From: Zygnema cylindricum
Lineage: Eukaryota > Streptophyta > Zygnematophyceae > Zygnematales > Zygnemataceae
Reading direction: 5' to 3'
Assembly (NCBI GenBank): GCA_037447655.1
Contig: JBBHKE010003324.1
Span: forward strand, 126,001-186,000
DNA: 60,000 nt
Shown here: in pieces, positions 1-13,319 of the stretch
How the letters are laid out: the number at the start of each line of letters is the position of its first letter
How positions within the stretch are numbered: the stretch's first letter is position 1
Program-made: the position numbers and the translations under genes
Notes under the pieces: model-generated
What the model was told of the DNA's origin: nothing
The model's input: only the letters and a program-made list of their open reading frames with translations
The model's database searches: none

Positions 1-615
1 TGAAAAATCAAGATTATGACGACGCCCACTTTTTTGGTCATGCGAAAGAATTCTCATTGGGTAGTACTGAGGTCACGTAGTTCCTGCGAAAAATAGACAA
101 ATAAAGGTACTCTAAGATTAAAAATGAGACTCATTATTCGAACCACTCCAAAACTTGCAGAGGTTGCCGTCTCTTCCCTCCTCCCCCACCCTCCTCACCC
201 CTCCCTCCTTCCCTCCTTCCCTCTCCATCCTTCCTCCTGCTGCCTCCTCCCTCCTCGGAGCATATCACCCTTAGTCTTTTTATGGAAGTCTTTTGGCTCT
301 CAAAATTGGTTTTACCCCAAAAATACTGGATTTTTAAACCAGAATATCACAATGAAAAAAAAGTCACCTTAGTTTTAGTTTTGACGAATTCTAATTGAGG
401 AACTTACAATCGTGCAATTAGACAAACGGCTTTCAGAATCAAAAAGGAAAAATGTTAGCAAAATAGGTATTGACAGTGTTAGATGTCTAAAAACTAAAAC
501 TAAGACGTGCCATATGTCTTCACATGCCAAAGAAAAAGAAATCCAAAGTTAAAACTTTTCTCTATAATTGAACTAACGTTAGATGCTATGGTGAAGTATA
601 AACCAAAATTTGGCG
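1..615. other. Non-coding 3' flank of the Sec1 gene
   Basis: I see no gene here. A pyrimidine-rich run of CTCC-type words lies at about 171-255. The short open frame across it has only low-complexity Ser/Pro/Leu content and is not credible as a gene. The 3' untranslated region and polyadenylation site of the minus-strand Sec1 gene probably fall between here and 890, but I could not place them. Confidence 0.5.
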
Positions 616-832
616 CACCATGAATTGCTATTAGCGTTAAGAATTAATTAGTACAAGGCCCTGTTTTAGTGTTAACAACTCTATATCCAGACCGATTGAC
701 GAAGTTGATTGTGAACCGCAAAAGGAATGTGTGTCAAGGAAAAAGAAAGTAGTATTGAAAACGCTACTGTGTTCAGAGGGCGAAACAACCTGGACAAATT
801 AGTATTATCAACGCTAATAACGATTCACAATG
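616..832. mobile_element. TA-flanked MITE, copy M1
   Basis: The left end reads CACCATGAATTGCTATTAGC. The right end is its imperfect inverse (GCTAATAACGATTCACAATG), and similarity extends about 38 bp inward on both sides. The right end is followed by TA; the left TA is not preserved. Similar ends recur at 8648-8837, 9349-9539, 22832-23496 and 23504-24745. A TA target site and such ends suggest a Tc1/mariner-type non-autonomous element. No coding capacity is seen. It lies just beyond the Sec1 stop codon. Confidence 0.6.
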
Positions 833-890
833 TAGTACAACGTTACAAACAAGTTACCAACAAATTGGAGCACATTCACATTTGCATTCC

Positions 891-1831
891 CTAAGTTGAA
901 TGAATTACCTCCAAAAATTGAGTAGCAGTCATGAGAGAAGTGGAACCAAGAATCACTTCCCGTCCCAGCTGTATGCTTAACTGATGGACAGCTCGTATCT
1001 GCCAATTGGAAACATTACAACAGTAAGGATACGGCGTGAGAAACACAAAGAATCCTAAAAAACCTTCAAGATTGAAAATTCCATTTGTAAGGATAAGCGT
1101 GAGAAACACAAAAGAATCCTAACAAACCTTCGAGTCTGGAATTTCCAACAATGACAGACATGAAATGAATGAATCACACAGGAGGTTATCTTACTTCCGA
1201 CCGCATCATGCCTCCAAGTATGAATACAAAAATTCGCTTCCCATGAACCCCTGTCTTCGAAGACCTATGGCTGACAACCAATTCACCATATACAACCCCA
1301 AATAATCACAAATGTTTAGATTATGTTCGCATTGTTCTGCTCCTACATTTCCTTGCTATTTAAATCTCTAGGAAACTGTCATATGAGACACATACAGCTT
1401 TCCCTTTCAAACAAAATTGCTCCCCTGAATAGTGTGACATGATATAAAACATGAATACTGAAAGCAGATCGGAGGTCGTTTGCAGGGAAAATACAGGTAC
1501 ACAGCAATACGGCAGTGCCAGTATTACTTAGAGGAGAAGGCCCTTCTGAAGTTCTTACCTCCTAACTGTGTTCTTTTCACCCCTATTAAAGTAAAAGAAT
1601 TATTAGTACCGATCTGAAAATCCAATCAATCTTGCAATTTGGAGCTTAGTGATGTGGAGGAGACCCTGTCTTACCCCTTATAGGATGAATTACGAATGCC
1701 ACTTCAAGACAGGTGCAACATTGAATATTGCCCTTTATGTCTATTTTTGAGCCTCCTTTGTCCATCCCCTCTACCCTTCAGTCACATTCTTTTTTCAGCA
1801 TTTACATGCATTCAACAGAACATAAAACGAG

Positions 1832-1870
<39 letters not shown>

Positions 1871-4800
1871 AAAAAACGGAACAATACCTTTTCGTTGTAG
1901 TGGCTCCCTCTGTTGGTTTGGTCCAGGTTGCAAAACTACTTTCATCCCTTTCTCCAGAAACTTTAGTTAAAGAAGGGGCCGTTGGAAAGGTATCCTCTGG
2001 AAGAGTGCCTCCTGCCAAATCCTCAACAAGGTCCTGGTACAACAATATAATATAAATCTTCAATTTAACATTTGTCCAACTTTTGAACTGAACGACAAGG
2101 AAAGTTAATCCCAGATGACCTCGCAAAACTTTAAACATGTGAAGTCTCGAATTACGTTTCTCTACTTTTATGAATTTATAACCCGTAAAAGAAACAAGGA
2201 ACCAATGACCGTTGAATCCTGTTTTAAAACAGACTAAATTGAGTTATTCCATTGTTTTCTCACCTGTAAATAAGGATAGAAGTGATTGAGAGGATGATCG
2301 TCCTTTGTCGGTTTATGGTTGAATGTCCGAAGACCCTCCTTTTCCTGCAAAAGAAGAATTTAAGAACGGATCAGGTGACGACGAGTCCAAAGAATATACT
2401 CTCTCCAAGACTTACTGTGTCGCAAAGATACAAGAAAGAACCTGTGCAACCAAACTTTCTTTTAAACACTAAAAGCCCTGCACTGCCTACCCTAGCGCCT
2501 GAGACAAATTTTGACAGTCTCATGAAACCACATTCTTGGTCACAAGGGTCTAAAAATCACCATTTTGTTGCTTTGTTGCTTGCTTGCCCATGGCTTTTTT
2601 TGTAATCGTTCAATCCATTGCTTATGGCTAAGGTTGACTCCAAGAAGTTGGAGTTGAAGTAAAGTTTGCAGATCAGATTCTTGGAGTCCGGACTCCTGGA
2701 ACGGATAAGAAAGTCAAAACAAAAGTACTGATATTTACTGATATTTCTAGTACCGGAGATGCCCAGTATAGTTTGCCACTCCAAGAGGCAGACAAACAAT
2801 AGCTTGAATGAAGAATGTAAAAGAATGAACAACTGAATCTTTCTTTCTGACCGACCACAATGAATCTAAGTGAATCAAAACACAGATGAAACTGACCTTT
2901 CTCCATCGTTCAATGTCAAACTTATCAGGATGTGTTGCTCCATAGACACCGAGAAGACGCAGTTTATTCTCAGTGCTCATACTCTGCCACATTTCGTTAA
3001 CAAATAACCCCATTTTCAAAATGATTCAACTTCACATCCGAAGTTACGAGGCATCATATTCAGTTTTTGCTCCAGATGTCTGTCAGCGTATCAAAATCAA
3101 CATATCAATTGTTAATGAGAGAAAGCAGATTATAAGGTATAACGTATAGAAACACATTCACCCCATGCTATCCACAGTCTTCCAACATTCCCCAAAGCTG
3201 TTCAAAGGCTTGAAACTGCAATCCCTCGCCATATGAAAGACAACCCAAGTACTCTTAACATAGACATCCTAAAACGAGTTTGCTTCCCGGATATGTCTGA
3301 ATAAAGTTTAGAAAAAGGGTACTGAAAGCCTTTATTACAATAAATCACAATACTTTCCATTCCGTGGGACAGATATCGTGTACCAAACCTAAAACGTTGG
3401 AAAAAGTATAGGTGGGATATTCTAACCAGAGACTAGAGGCCAAAAAAAAATTACATACTAGCCAGAAACCTACAACGCAATTAAGGGTGATTACAGTACT
3501 AAGTGGGGTAACAGCCCCTCTACTCTACGCAATTAAGTCTAACAGACTGCGTAGCTTCTACATTGTATATGAATATAACTGTCAACCATGCTACAAATTT
3601 CTCATTATTTTCTGAAATGTTGTTGAGCTGAGGAAGTCCTCTAAGATACTCTGAACGAGTTTGGCTCTAACATATTTGCCCAACTAATAATACATTCTGT
3701 CCATCCACTGTAACTGAAAGATATTTGAGAATCAATTACAGGTAGCTAAGACTGTCAGTGTTCATGGAAAACTTAAATGTATGATGCACTACCTAAACAA
3801 AAATAAATATTTTCTACTTGGAAGTGCAACGCATGCTTCCTACTCTTGCAACCTCTTACTGCGAAGAGCACTTGCAAGAGGTTGAACCCAGTAGCGTGTA
3901 TGCCTAATCTCTTAGTAATGTTAAACATTTTAATCATGAAAAGTTCAACCATTTCAAATCATGAATTCTTTTAAGCTTGGCTTACGGTGGTCCCTCCTGA
4001 GTACCTTGAGATCTTGGAGCAAAGACTCCAAATCATGGCTATGTGAATTTCCAAAGACAAAGCCTTGTTCCAACTGTCCAATTTTAATGTACTCCTCTTC
4101 AATCGTTCGTTTCATAAGGAGTTTAGTAGTCTGTCAATACACACACATACACACAAATAAGCTAGAGCCAGGTCTCCATTTCGTCTCCCACGACCAATTT
4201 ACTGTAGCTTTTACAACAGTGAGCTCTGATAATAGCATAAAAAAGATTCGAAGACTTTTTGAAAATAGTTAGCCTTCAGAAATACACTTGGTTTTTCCTT
4301 ACATAGATGCTTGTGAGACAATGTCTGTAAAACCATGGCCTCAAATAACATTTATCCAGGTTTAACATGCAAAAGAAGTTATTCTCTTGATATATTGGTA
4401 GCTTTCCAAAGTAGAAAAACCAGGTTGTTTCTGGTTGTAAAACTAAGGCTCAACCTTTCAACAAAGGTATAACAAAGATTAGCCTTTCAACAAAGATTTA
4501 GCAGACCTTTCGAAGAACCAGAAACATAACCTTTACTGCAACAAGTATATACATTCACATGAAATTCGAAGGAACTTCCAGAGAGGACACATGCAATACA
4601 GAAATAAGCGTTTACAAAGGAGTAAAACTTTTCTATGCACAGCCTGAAAAAAAACGAAAAAAAAAATCTCACCATGACATGAACGTCCAGCTTTGCCTTA
4701 ACTTCTACAAATTTTGGAACAGCACGAACTAATTCCCCCATTTCCTTCATCGAATCAGGATGCCTGTAGCAATAAGACCATCCAAACAAACTTACCATAA

Positions 4801-7800
4801 ATAATGTGAAATGTGTAAGCAAATTTATAATTCTGTAATCGATCTTATTTCACAGTATAGTCATTACAACTTTGCTAGATAATGTACATAACAATTAGAC
4901 GAATTTAGTGACTTCCCCTTAACAAATTATTAGAAAGACGTGGTTCAGAAATAGAATGAACCGCGGTTTTAGAGGTCAACTGTGTAGAGAATGTTATAAA
5001 ATAGTAAGTGACAGGCCAAAAAAAAAAAAGGCATTCAACTCAGCAAGCTGTCATTGTTTTTCCAAACCAGCTTTCACTATATCTCTGATGTGATAAATTG
5101 AGCAGTCTCACAATTGTTTCAACATATTCTACAATTTCCGTACATATTTTACATAGAGAGAGAAAGAAAGAGATGTCTCCACATATATGTCTCTATGCAG
5201 GTCCATGGGCCAATGATTACAAGAATATTTGCAGGTTGCCCATGAATGATAGAAAAATAAAAATGTTAAACGGAGTAGACGACGACAGGTGAAAAGGAAA
5301 GAGTGAAGGACAGGAAGGAAGAGAGATGAGAGATGAGAGATGAGAAAAAATAAATGAGGAGAAAACGGTCGTCAACTGAGAGAGAAAATATTATAGAGGG
5401 GAGCGGAGAAAGTGTGAAGAAAAAGAAAGGGACAATGGAATGACAGTCAACTAGAAAGGAAAATGAAAAGTAGAAGAGAAGCCAGAAAGTGAGATCAGAA
5501 TTTCGAGAGTATGGGAGGAGAGAGAGTGAGGAGAGAAAACCTCTCCTTTGTGGCATTGAGCTGGTCCACAAGGCCACTAACTCTTGAAACAGCCTGTAAA
5601 CACACAAGGAAAAAATGATGTCACCAGCTCTCAAGCCTGATGTGATTATAGAGAACCACCAGTTGCTCTTAACTTAAATGGTGCATCCTTCTTCTCTTGA
5701 CTGTCAAGTTACCCATCCAATAATGGAGACGTTTTTGCCTATTTATCTGGAAGATTCTGTTCTTTGTGGGCCTTAAAATATTGTCAAGAACTTGTTTGGG
5801 GGAGAAAAAGCTCCAGTTTTATGGAAGGAAAAAAGCAAAACTTGCCACCATTCACCTCCCCAAATTTTTCTTTTCAAGCACATCCATGGATCCACAGACT
5901 CCAGGAGAGAACAAAAAAAAAAAACCTGGAATGTTAATAGTTTGAGCTCCATTTGGACCTTATTACTTTTTCACCTTGTCATGTTATTATTTTTTCAAGA
6001 GCCACAAATTCAGTACGTCATGAAGACATGTTGAAGCAAACGATGTTAACATTGCTGATAAAGACGGCTTTAAAAAGCCACACACGTCTTAAATGGCCGT
6101 GTTTTTACACAGTTTAGATCCAATGGACGAGTTTTCACACAGTTTACAATAATGAGTGGCTCTCGTCAAGAACAGACCTCTAGAAAGAAACGATCTTGTA
6201 GGTCCAACCACAAGAAATCGTTGTTGTCGAGGGTCGCTGTGTGGGCATTGTACTCTCCATTTTCTTCAACCTGCTACAGGCTCCAATTTATACGTGACTG
6301 GTAGAAGTCTAATCTCATGAAAAAGTTCACCCTTCATAAATTACCTCAGTAATAAACTGTGAACCAGGGACTTGAATTTCAGTTCTTTTAGGAAAAATAC
6401 AGAGACTAGTATATTGCAATACTTACAATATTAGCGCATATGGTAGACAAAATAAAAAAAGACAAATTTTACAGGCTACAATACGGTAATATAGCCATCG
6501 ACACTAAGACAAGGGTTCAAAGTGGAACAAGTCCCACTCCTAAAGCCCAAATAACTTGAGAATATCTACCGCTCTGTTCTAATCAAAATGAAAAAATAAA
6601 AATAAACTACTGACCAAAATTTTAGTTCGAGTTTGTGGTTCATACCATCATCGTCGCTCAGGGTGTTCTATTAAACAGAGCAGGAGAGACCACATGTGTA
6701 TCAGACATTAAGAAACCTGACATTAATTAATAAAACATCAATGGTTGCCTCCTATACACTAGCTACACTGCGTACTGATGCATTAATGTTTTGCCACCTC
6801 TAAAACTCTTTTTTACGCTGACAATTGTTGTATTTTTGTTCAGAAGTGACCGATTGAAAGGCAAGATTAAGTTAGTCCAATGAGAAACCTGATAGTAGAG
6901 GACAAGGAAGAAAGAGTTTTGAGGGATGAAAAAAACGTTAAAATAAATGGGATGCAGTATGTTTCTACGTGCCTGCAGATAGAGCAGTTCACAACAGTTT
7001 CACTCCTCGACATTATCATGCCTCACATCACTCGCTTTGTGAGGTGACTTGCGGAGTTCTCACTGTCTCAACTTAGGTTATTGAAACTAAGGTGTGGTGT
7101 TGTAGGGAAAAACAGTACATACTCACCCTACTCATAGTAACCCAAGAAAAACACACTGAACCTCCTATGATATGATATTTTCAAGTCATTGTACAGGAAC
7201 TATGCCAACGTGATATTTCATCTTAATCATGCAGTAAATGGAGTCAGAACCTTCCCCTAGTAACTGCTTGAGGTGCTTACCTCAAACATACATTTGTTGC
7301 CTTCCATAGGCAAAAGGTCGTACATCATCGCCCCGTAGCTCCAATCATGGATGAGTGCTGCAACCTGACTTCCGCGAATAAAGAGGAGGAGAATTCAGGA
7401 TAAACAGACTTCCAAATCGGATTTCACGATATCTGAACTTTTGAATCCAAGAGCATGTGTTTCATACCTGTAATTAACCATTCCGTCCATGCCCAGTAAT
7501 GTCCTAACCTTAATGGACTTTAACTGTTTATGACTTGGTAAAAAGAAAAAGAAGAAACTTGTGCAGGTCTGGGGTATAACAGACAAAAGCAAGTTTAAAA
7601 TTGTGTCCTTAAAGCGAATGGGAGAATTCTTGAATGAGTAAAAGTGAGTTGAGGAGAAAAAAATGGATCAAGGGCCAAAATAACCAGTTCAAAATGGAAT
7701 CTATTGTTAGGATCCATTAAATTCTGACGTGTTTGTTCACGGTCCCAATACACCAGCATTTGGTAGAGTTCTACATTATTATGCATAACCATATATTATA

Positions 7801-10800
7801 ACGAATTAATACCTCATCCATAACAACTTTTAATTGTTTCCATATCATTTACATGTTCTTCTGCAACTGATTGATAGACAGTTGGATTTAATGACATTTC
7901 CCCACCAAAGATTATTTTGTTCACCAAACAGGTTGCAACACAGGCAGAATGGTGGAATAATATGAAAAACATTATTGTCAAGCATGCTACAGAGATGACA
8001 GTAGTACCACTCACAGGATCGATTGATCGGTCCAAAATTAGAAGGTCACATGTCGGAGAGGTCGGGAAACTTTGAAACGTGTTTTGATAACTCTGAAGGT
8101 GTTCCACAAGTGCTGAGGCAAGTCTTTGTGGAGATTTGTCTCTATATGGTACCCCTGGGGAGTCTTCCTTTCTCACTCCAAAATAGCGGATCTTCGGTAA
8201 CTCCTGTTGTTTGAGGAAAAAAAAAAAAAACTCAAACATCCACAATTATGCTAAGAATTCTCTTCCGGTCAATTAGTCTACCAGTGATACATAAGGCTGC
8301 ATCTACATTTTTTAACACTAAAACGGGTGGACCAGCTATATCGGAGAAGTTCCCTATTGCGTCATCTCCTTTATTGTTTCCAAACAATCAGAAACCAAGA
8401 GAAATTGGTTGCATAAAAGCTTTCAAAATGTTAACTGTTTTTGTTGCTTACCAATAATCCCAATATTTGTGATATATCTTTGATTAATTTAATTTGAATT
8501 CACCAGATGCCAGGGGTAATATAACCCATTCCGGCAAATAAGTGCAATCATCGTAAAGACAAGTCCCCATCCTACGAATCAAGAACGAGAGAGAAAAATA
8601 AAGATTGTCTTTAGGTCAGAGGATGATAAAAGTGTTACATTTTCCAACACCGGCCATCGCTATTAGAATTAATAACACTAACTCGTCGCGACTTTTTTGG
8701 CCGAAAGTCTTAAATTAGTATTAATAACACTATCTAAGAGAGTGAACTACAATCTGCCGCGTCTCCCTACACTGAATTAGCAACATAAATACTATTTTCG
8801 CGTTACACATATAATTCCTTAATAGCGATCTGCGGTGTAGTGAAAGATGTTGCAGGCTTACACATAGAAATGTCATCTTTCTCTACATACCTTGAGAGTT
8901 GCAAAAACAGTTGCCAGACGTAAAGCAGCAGTTTCTACACACTCTTGAGAGGCCCAACTGTATTCCGGACGAGATTTCCCAAAGAGATCTCTGATGACAC
9001 CATCCTGACCGGTAACGAAGGCCTGAATTACAAAAAAAACCCAATTTCACCCACAAGTAGCATTAACATTAGCTAATTTCCATTGGTCGTTACATCTGAA
9101 ATGTTCTAGCCATTCGAGACATGTATGTAAGATGTTCGACAAAAAAAGGGAAGAGGAGGTTTGAACAGTTAACTTAAAATTTACTTGATCACCATTGAAC
9201 AAACGGGATGGAAAGTTGATGGCTGTGAGTTGAGAGGAGATGGTAAGAAAGGATACGGCCTACCATATACCCCTACCCAAAGGCTTCTAAAGTCCCAAAT
9301 TCCATTTGTAATCTACAATCCAATTCCAACTGCTTCTTAACGATGACTCACTGTTCATCAATATCAGAGAGCACAAATTATTAGCCTACACCCAAAATTA
9401 GAATCAATTAGGACATAAGTTGTGGCAGCATGCTGACCCTCTCCCTTATTTAGTGTTCTTAAAAATAATTTATGATTCTGAAATAAACAAAACGCGAGAC
9501 TGAATCAGTGTTATTAACTATTGATAGCGATGGACAGTGTACTTTTTAGAATAAGGAACATGAATGACCTTCTGTTCCGGGCAATTTGATGGGATTGTAT
9601 CACAGGAGATTTCAAGGGAAGCAGAAATTAGCAAGGTTGTCCATATTCTGCAAATAACTACACCATGAATCATCATGCACGTGAATAACACTACTTTGGT
9701 GCCTGTATTTTGCAATCTAACCACAAAATAGAGTAAATAACACCAACTGTTTTTTTCTTAGCGCCAATTCGTCGAACGATTTAAATCAGCCAAGTCATTC
9801 AGAACTGGATTAGAATTAGTAAAGCTAATATTAAACCCCAGACACATAATTTGTTTACTCTAATAGCGATTCACGGTGTAGCGCATAAATATCTAAGAAA
9901 GGACGAAACGAAATGGCTTATTAAAATAATCTGCCTCCCGGTACTAAAACGAGGGGCTTGTCAGCTGCTTTTACCTGGCCATCAACCATAAAATACTCCA
10001 AGTTCACCTGTCCATCTCAAATCGGAACACATATATAAGTTAGTTGAATTTAAACATTTGAATACAATCCAGCAATGGATAAAAGATCCAAGCTTGCATG
10101 AATCGTATAAACAGCAGGGAAACAAAATGAACAAAACGAATGGGATAATGAATTGAATAAGCCATTCCTGTTGTTTGTCATTCAAAAGCTGTTGAGAGTT
10201 AAAGATCCCACTGCCATAACCATCACATGAACTATATTCCACATGGTGTGTACAGTTTCTATTATATTTTTTTGTTCTTGTTGTTTGCAACAATCATGAA
10301 GCAAAACACATCACTCCATGAAGATTGAACATGCAGTTGAAAAGAACCTAAGCAAGTGCATCCTCTTAAACCATTGATCTGAAGTTATGCGTTTGTACTG
10401 GAAAAAAAGCTTATTTATAAGGATTGCTCTAGAAGGGATACTGTATGGACGGTTGCATAACACGCATTAAGTACTATCTGCACATTGTATTGCAGTTCGA
10501 CTCTTTTTTACTGTACCGGCACCGATAAATAAAAATTTACATATCGTATCCTTATTAGACCTAGCAACATTTGCTAGTTATTCAAGAAAATGCATGCATT
10601 ACACATAAAATGGAACCACCTCTTTCATTCCAGCGAGTCGGTTTTTTAACATTGGGTTTCTTCTAATCCTTTTAACCAGCTCCATCGGGGCAGGTGATGT
10701 GAAGAACACATGTGCCCTGCATCCGACTCCATTGACATCATACCATCTCATCAAACTACATAAACAAAACAATCAAATTAATCATCTGCTACTTCTAAAA

Positions 10801-12810
10801 ATGGAAAACAACACAGGGATTATAAGTCCTTTTGGTCAAAATTTTAAGGCCGCAATTTTAAATCCACATCTTCTGAAAGCAGAACAGTAAAGGAACATGT
10901 ACTAATGAAGACGATCTAAGCTATGAATCCACATTTAAAACAATCGGCTCGTTCTTGTTTCTTTTGCCCTTGGGCTTGCATTTAGTGCAATCCAGCGCTT
11001 AAGCTTTTGCTACCTCTGCAACTGCTTAGACACCAAAAAAAACAGTACGTACTTGCGATAGCAAGGGGGGTTGTCGACCATGTCGTCCACCATGAGGTTA
11101 ACACTGCATTCTCAAAAAAGGCCATCTCAGTTGAAAACCCACATATTTTCCTTGTGTAGCCACCAACAACTTAAAGCAGTCGCATTTTGACAGACGAAAG
11201 ATGTTCAGTGTGTGTGTGTCAAGATATGAACTTGAGAGACTGGACGCGTTGTAACCAAAAGCGGTAACATGCATACATACAAGGGAGAAATAAAGGGAAA
11301 AAAGTACAACAACAACCTGGAACATCCACGAAGCTCACCTTTCTTTTAAAGGTCGTATAAAATAGATGGCTTCAAATGCAGATTGCCGCTCTCTTCGTCT
11401 TTCTAGCCCTAGTACCTCTGCGAAAGACAACCCACCAGATAGAAAAGCAACATTTGCACAAACTCATGAAACTGTCACAATTCCGCATCATTTTACAATA
11501 AAAATGAAACACCACTGCTTCCATCCACAAGAAGAATAACAGGAACATTTAAGTCCTGATTGTCAATTTGAAAACTTACGGGCAACGGACTTTGAAACAA
11601 CATCAGAGGTGGTACACAGCGCATTCAAAACCTTCAAGGAGTACGCATCCATAATCAAAACCTGCAAAGTTTGTAGAAACCGAAGAAGCTGGTGGAAATG
11701 AGAAAACAGTACATAAAATCATTCAACTGAATATACAACTTTACGGCTAAAACTATGCCTCCATGAAAACATGAAATCCAGGCTCCGTTGGGCCAATCAA
11801 GGAATGTTGAGAAAAAAACGGATCCGAGGAATATGAGCTACATTGTGGGCCTCATAGACAAACAAATAACGTGTTTCAAAAAAATATACAGAAAGCAGAT
11901 AATATATTGTTAAAAAACTTCAAAATCCATGCATAATTTCTTTAAGGAACCTCACCTTGTAACCACCGTCTTCTATACTCCCAAGAAGTTCCTCTAAAAA
12001 ATCTGCGTTATAACTCCACAAATAAATGACTTTAAATTTTTGGAAAAAGAAAAGTGACAAACTCTTAGGTTGTCCAACGATGAAATATGAAAAGTGGCCG
12101 AATTGGAATATATGGAGCAGAAAATGGGTGGGGAACGATAAGAGACTCGTGATAAAAATAAATAAATAAATGTAGCGATAAATGTAATGTACAACGATCA
12201 ATGCAAGTTGGAAACAAACCAGCTACCTAACAAACTAATTTACTAATATAACTCTATTGAAAAAATGGGGAACAAAGCAACAACATACGACTCGTCAAGA
12301 GGAGAGGAAGAAAAATTAGCAAATGGTTGATTGAATTTTTTTTAAATGCAATGAAGGACTAGCTAAAGGTTGATGGGTTGAGAATGGCCAACAATAAAAA
12401 ATTAACTGCTTTTAATAGATTATGTAAGTCAAGAATATAAGCGAATTCCTATTTTTGGTTAAATTAAACAAATAAAACTAAAATGTGTTGAAGAATGTGT
12501 AGACTGCCAGTTTAACAAGGAACTATAGGCACTTGATTGGAGTTAAAATTACCTTTCTTTTACAGGTTTGAAAAATGATTAACACGTGATATCACAACAC
12601 TTTTCTTATAATGACATATTAATCATTAGCGGTACAGAGAACATTATAAAATATTCTGCCATTATTGTCAAACAACAAGCATTAATGCAAAGTTGACGCA
12701 CAGTCACGAAGTGCCTGGCGGAATGGAGCAGGAGGCCGTGAAACCAGAGAAGTGAGCTCTTCTTTTATGGATGAAAGAGACATCGACGGCTCTTCTTTCA
12801 CACGAGACAT
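891..12810 (-). CDS. SEC1: Sec1/Munc18-family vesicle-fusion regulator, complete, 20 coding exons
   Basis: Sec1/Munc18 proteins bind syntaxin-type SNAREs and control docking and fusion of secretory vesicles at the plasma membrane. Exons in transcript order: 12810-12702, 12002-11956, 11661-11580, 11417-11339, 11103-11053, 10716-10620, 10007-9975, 9022-8891, 8203-8015, 7364-7281, 6270-6178, 5593-5541, 4763-4673, 4130-4005, 2983-2897, 2695-2561, 2344-2264, 2033-1888, 1270-1195, 998-891. All introns are GT-AG and phases agree, giving 1899 nt and 632 residues, normal for the family. Visible hallmarks are VLIMDAYSLKVLNALC (about 53-68), FEAIYFIRP, LLILDRSIDP (about 264-273), RIFVFILGGMMRSE near 590 and GREVILGSTSL near the C-terminus. 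Exon 7 is only 33 nt. The least certain joins are exon 1 to 2 (donor GTGCGT) and exon 16 to 17 (donor GTGATT). An alternative ATG lies at 12783. No frame damage was found. Confidence 0.9.
1023..1150. repeat. Two-copy 64-bp tandem duplication in the last Sec1 intron
   Basis: Two adjacent units begin with GTAAGGATA and share GCGTGAGAAACACAAA, at 1023-1086 and 1087-1150, with scattered differences. Both lie in the intron between exons 19 and 20, close to the last acceptor at 999-1001. Confidence 0.7.
1835..1866. repeat. (GA)n microsatellite in a Sec1 intron
   Basis: About 16 uninterrupted GA units followed by an A-run lie about 20 bp beyond the donor site of exon 18 (exon end 1888). On the transcribed strand this is a CT tract at the start of the intron. 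Confidence 0.9.
8648..8837. mobile_element. TA-flanked MITE, copy M2, in a Sec1 intron
   Basis: The ends CACCGGCCATCGCTATTAG and AATAGCGATCTGCGGTG are imperfect inverted repeats of the same type as M1, M3 and M4. The right side is followed by TA. The element is 190 bp, lies between exons 8 and 9, and carries no gene. Confidence 0.6.
9349..9539. mobile_element. TA-flanked MITE, copy M5, in a Sec1 intron
   Basis: The left end CACTGTTCATCAATATCA and right end GATAGCGATGGACAGTG are weakly matching inverted termini, followed by TA on the right. The 191-bp length equals M2. It lies between exons 7 and 8. A further right-hand end of the same kind (AATAGCGATTCACGGTG then TA) stands at 9862-9878, but its left partner is unclear. 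Confidence 0.45.
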
Positions 12811-12895
12811 GGCCGCTGCAGAACCTTCGTGAACGAGCAACGCTATGCAAATTCAATCTAAAATTCAAATTCGATCATTTCCAAGTTAACAGGCT

Positions 12896-12904
12896 TATAT
12901 AAAG
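12896..12904 (-). promoter_or_regulatory. Possible TATA box of the Sec1 gene
   Basis: TTTATATAA read on the minus strand lies roughly 90 bp upstream of the chosen ATG (12810), a reasonable TATA position for a short 5' leader. It is AT-rich and nearly palindromic, so it could be chance. Confidence 0.35.
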
Positions 12905-13319
12905 GTTGGTTCCATGTTTGCTTATGTCGAATTCCCGAAGGAATCATTTCAAATTTTCAATTGTGTACTTTTCAAGCTGGTCCAGAACTCCAGACCTCTA
13001 GAATTCTAGACGCTGACCAAAAAATCGCGGGATTTGATGTACGCAACATGATGTTGACTACGTAGCACGCGTCTGGCTGGAAAATAATTGGTTGTGAAAT
13101 TCATTGTCAAGCGCTTAAAGTACAAACGTCGAAGGTCTTCTGTTGAACCTCCGTTACCGGAAAAGTGGCGTTGTTACTGGATGCCGTACTTTTTGTACCA
13201 TTACTCACCTCTTTTTTTATGATAAACCAGGCGTAAACAGTGACCACCGCATCCGTGACGCTCATTCCATCCAGTTTGTGTAGGCACAAACAAAGCACAA
13301 ACACGTGGAACACTTGGAA

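Noticed and set aside
7814-8014. Extension of Sec1 exon 9 beyond the donor at 8014
   Set aside because: The open frame continues, but LDRSIDP joins in phase with VAALIHDWSYG at 7364, as the family requires; the extension has no family match.
9518-9724. 68-codon minus-strand open frame in a Sec1 intron, with an AG before it
   Set aside because: It has no similarity to Sec1, the exons on both sides join in phase without it, and part of it is MITE M5.
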